Part shown: piece after piece, positions 61,001-64,000 of the stretch
Layout: every line of letters begins with the position of its first letter
How positions within the stretch are numbered: position 1 is the first letter of the stretch
From: Cyclaneusma minus
Lineage: Eukaryota; Ascomycota; Leotiomycetes; Marthamycetales; Marthamycetaceae
DNA: 64,000 nt
Assembly: GCA_037179335.1 (NCBI GenBank)
Contig: JAKZHN010000006.1
Location: forward strand, 1,726,092-1,790,091
Direction of reading: 5' to 3'
Notes under the pieces: model-generated
Seen by the model: only the letters and a program-made list of their open reading frames with translations
The model's database searches: none
What the model was told of the DNA's origin: nothing
Position numbers and translations under genes: made by a program

Positions 61001-63350
61001 TTAATAGTTTGCTAGTATTTTTTAATATTTATATATTTATTATTAAAAGCAGAAAATTTGAAGGCTTTATAATTATTTATAGGGATATGCTTAATTAAAA
61101 ATTGGAATTTAATTATATTAATTTTTTTTTTAGTATTTGGCAAAGGTATTATTTTTAATTAAAGTAAAGGATTTTGGTTTTGCGATTTTTTCATTTTTTT
61201 TATTAAAATTTATAAAGGTTTTTTCTAAATTTTTAATATTAAATTAAAAAGAAAACTAGAAATAAAATTAAGTAAATTGCTTTTTATTATAGGCGATTGC
61301 AATAATATTATTAATATATATTAAAAGGATAATATCGCATTTTGGATATTTGTAAATACAAAGGTTTACAAGATTATAAATTAGATTTTATTTTTTTAAT
61401 TTCTTTTTTATAAGCAAATATTAATTTTCAGCTATTTATTTTAAATTGCATAAATTTTTAAAAATTTGAAAAATATAATTTAATAAAATAATGAATTTTT
61501 GAAAGGGATTTAAATAAATTTTAAATATTATTTTGGCTTTGGTAAAAGCATTTTTAAAATTACATTATTTATATTTAAAGTCTTTGCAAAAGATAATAAA
61601 AAAGAAAAAGCAAAAAAATATATATATAAATAATTGGGATAAAAAATTTAATACAATCTTTATTAAATATTTGGCTAAAATTTTAAACTATTAATCAAGC
61701 TTTAAATTATTTATTAATTTTATTAATTTTAATTTTAACAGTATATATTTATTTGGTAAAAATTAGATTTGCTTTTTTGGCTTTTTAATATGTTTTTATA
61801 TTTTATTTTGCATTAAAAGTTTTAGCTTTTTAATTATAATAAATTTTTATTACTTATAATACGGATTTTTAGAATTAACGGCTTTTTTATAAAATTAAAG
61901 GATTCTAATTTTATAAAGTTTTATTGCTCGAAGTTGTTTTTTTATAATGAAGTTTATAAGTTTTTTAATATTATTAATATTGTAGCCAATATACGCAATT
62001 ATAGCTCAAATAATTTTGCGGAGCTTTATATTATAGCTAGCAATTTTAAAGTTATTTTTTCCCTTTATTATTTAGCATTATTTTTTATAAAATATGGCTT
62101 GTTTTGGAAGCCGGAGTATTATTTGTAGGAGAAGGAGAATTAAAAGGAATAGAGATTTTAGGAAGGTTTGGAATAGTATTATTATTATCGATTTTAATAT
62201 AGTTGTTTATTAGAATAGAAGCGGGGATTTTTATGCAAGGGATTAATGGAAGATTTTAGGTAAATGTTTTTTTAAGCAATATTTTTGATTTTTTATTGGA
62301 TTTTATATTGAAACCTAAATAGGCATTACCTATAGGTTTAAGCAGGGGCAGGGAATAGCAGTATTAATTGCAATAAGGAGAAGAAGAAAGCTCTCTTTTT
62401 TATTATAAAGCTATTTAGACTTTCTCGGTGCTAGCGCTAGCTATAGTGCATAAATTACCGCTAGCTGCTTAAGGCATTAAAGGGCGGATATTATTTTATC
62501 TTAATATTTTCTTTTGAAATTTATTTCTAATTTTTTATAAAATCCTAATCTTTTAATTTATTTATTTATTTATTTTTATTATTTTTATAAATTTTATAAA
62601 TCTGATTTTTAATAGCAGCTTAATTATTTCATTAGCGGCTATATTATTTATAGGGATAAAATTAATATTTATCCTTTTTTTAAAAAAACAATTCCAAATA
62701 TAATAGTAATTAACATTAATATATTTTGAGTTTTTATGCAATTAAGGATTTTTAACCAAGGCAATTGCATTTTAATTGTTTTTTAATATTTTAATATATT
62801 TTGGATTCTTTTTAATATATTAAAAATAATTTAAATTTTTAAAAACTTAATTAATTTATTAATTTTGCTTAGCGCAAATTGCCAATTTTATATATTTTGC
62901 TTTATACATCAAAATAGCTATTAACTATTATTTTTTGCTAGATTATATTAATAATTTGCTATAAAGTATAAGAATATTTTTAAAAAGATTTATTTAATTT
63001 ATTTTATTGTTGGTTTAATTTATATTTAAATAGATTATTATAAAAGAGTTTTTTTTTTAAAATTATAATAAATTTTATAATTAATTATTGAATTTAAATA
63101 TTGCATTAGATTTTTTAAAGCATAATTGTATTATATAATTAAATTTAATATATATTGTATTAATTTATTAAAAGCGAAAGCTATATCCGGTTTAATTAAA
63201 ATTATAGCAAATATAAATTTTTCAATTATAGGCTAATAGTCCCGGACATTTATTATTTAATTTATTTTAAATATAAAGCGCAAATTAATATAATTTAAAA
63301 TAAAAGTTTCTTTAGGCTTTTCATATGCTTTATAAATACCAAATTTATTA
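61000..63350. mobile_element. Mosaic of RIP-degraded element fragments
   Basis: The minus-strand translation at about 61345-61290 gives LLIYINNIIAIA, a copia RT active site with both Asp changed to Asn. An inverted, mutated copy of the 43375-43560 repeat lies at 62330-62490 (plus strand GCTAGCGCTAGC and AATTACCGCTAG). The order does not form one intact element, so nested or truncated insertions are likely. The 64-codon frame at 61934-62128 has no recognisable motif. Confidence 0.5.
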
Positions 63351-63870
63351 AAAAAATGCGATATTAAAATGCCCTCCTAGTAATTCGAATTAAACCCTTG
63401 CTAAAATACCTTGGTTATATGCAAAGGTTATGCCCCCCTTCTATATATAAGCGAAGAAAAAACGCATAATATCTTTTAAGCTATAGAATAGCCGTTTTAT
63501 TAATATAATATATTTAGAAAATCCGATTTATATTAAATTCAAATAAATTTTTGCAACGCTATATTTTTAGAATTTCTATAGCGCTATATTTTTAAAGCGA
63601 AATCTGCAGCGCCGTATTTTTAAATTTCCAATAACAATTTTGCAGCGCCGTATTTTCAAAGCCTTTAATTAATCCCAGCGCAATGCTATATTTTTGTATT
63701 TACTTTTTTTATTTTGCAGTATTATATTTTTAAAATTTAAAATTTATTAATATAGTATTGTATTTTTATAAATTTATTTAAAAGTTAAGAATAATAATAA
63801 TAATAATAATAAATTCCTATATTAACAAATTAGTATATTTATTAATTTTAATTAGTCTTTTTTTTAAATT
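63350..63870. repeat. Inverted copy of the copia-associated LTR
   Basis: Reverse complement of 49850-50433, including the GTATTTTAGC/CCTTGGTTATATGCAAAGG part and the tandem GCAGCGCCGTATTTT motif. It is less mutated than the copy at 49970 in the GCAGCGCC repeats. Confidence 0.65.
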
Positions 63871-64000
63871 AAATATTATATTTATTATATTTATTATATT
63901 TATTATATTTATTATATTTATTATATTTATTATATTTATTATATTTATTATATTTATTATATTTATTATATTTATTATATTTATTATATTTATTATATTT
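63866..64000. repeat. 9-bp minisatellite (ATATTTATT)n, running off the window
   Basis: At least 14 copies of the reverse complement of the unit at 40577-40771. It continues past the end of the window. The matching place beside the copia LTR at about 49850-49875 has only about two units. Confidence 0.92.

Overview
The window comes from a filamentous ascomycete, most likely a Dothideomycete. The protein genes have short introns of about 50-130 bp with GT...AG ends, the NADPH oxidase is of the fungal NoxB type, and the DNA alternates between GC-balanced gene blocks and very AT-rich blocks of the kind made by repeat-induced point mutation (RIP). Species cannot be read from the sequence. No telomere array, rRNA or convincing tRNA gene was seen.

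Layout. 1-2030 is AT-rich and holds a RIP-ruined Ty3/gypsy integrase. 2090-33500 is a GC-balanced block with seven supported genes: a conserved 229-aa fungal protein (-), a large protein kinase with a coiled-coil tail (+), a DHA1 drug-type MFS transporter (+), NADPH oxidase noxB (-), ubiquitin-conjugating enzyme UBC4 (-), glutaryl-CoA dehydrogenase (-) and flap endonuclease FEN1 (+). 33540-52230 is an AT-rich block with a RIP-mutated Ty3/gypsy element (about 33950-41290) and a Ty1/copia element on the minus strand (about 44870-50430). 52240-56930 is a small GC-balanced island with a small secreted cysteine-rich protein gene. 57000-64000 is AT-rich again, with inverted pieces of the same element families and one short GC-rich unmutated patch near 58000.

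The most unusual content is four long tandem arrays of promoter-like units: 2090-6040 (-), 14400-18320 (-), 29100-33500 (+) and 52240-55290 (+), about 46 units in all with a period of roughly 300-390 bp. In transcription order most units carry a GACAGCA-type box, then (in two arrays) an E-box (CACGTG or GTCACATG) or (in one array) a TACGTCAGCATAG-type box, then a TATA box (CTATAAAAG) and a pyrimidine tract. They have no shared reading frame. Sequence between arrays is divergent while this order of elements is kept, so they look like selected tandem transcription or protein-binding units, not ordinary satellite DNA. Three of the four arrays lie against an AT-rich block. I do not know a described system that matches them.

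The conventional genes do not form a pathway. NoxB makes extracellular superoxide, GCDH degrades lysine and tryptophan in mitochondria, UBC4 and FEN1 are housekeeping genes for protein turnover and DNA replication/repair, and the MFS gene probably exports small molecules. The secreted protein beside AT-rich DNA sits where effector-like genes are often found in RIP-active plant-associated fungi.
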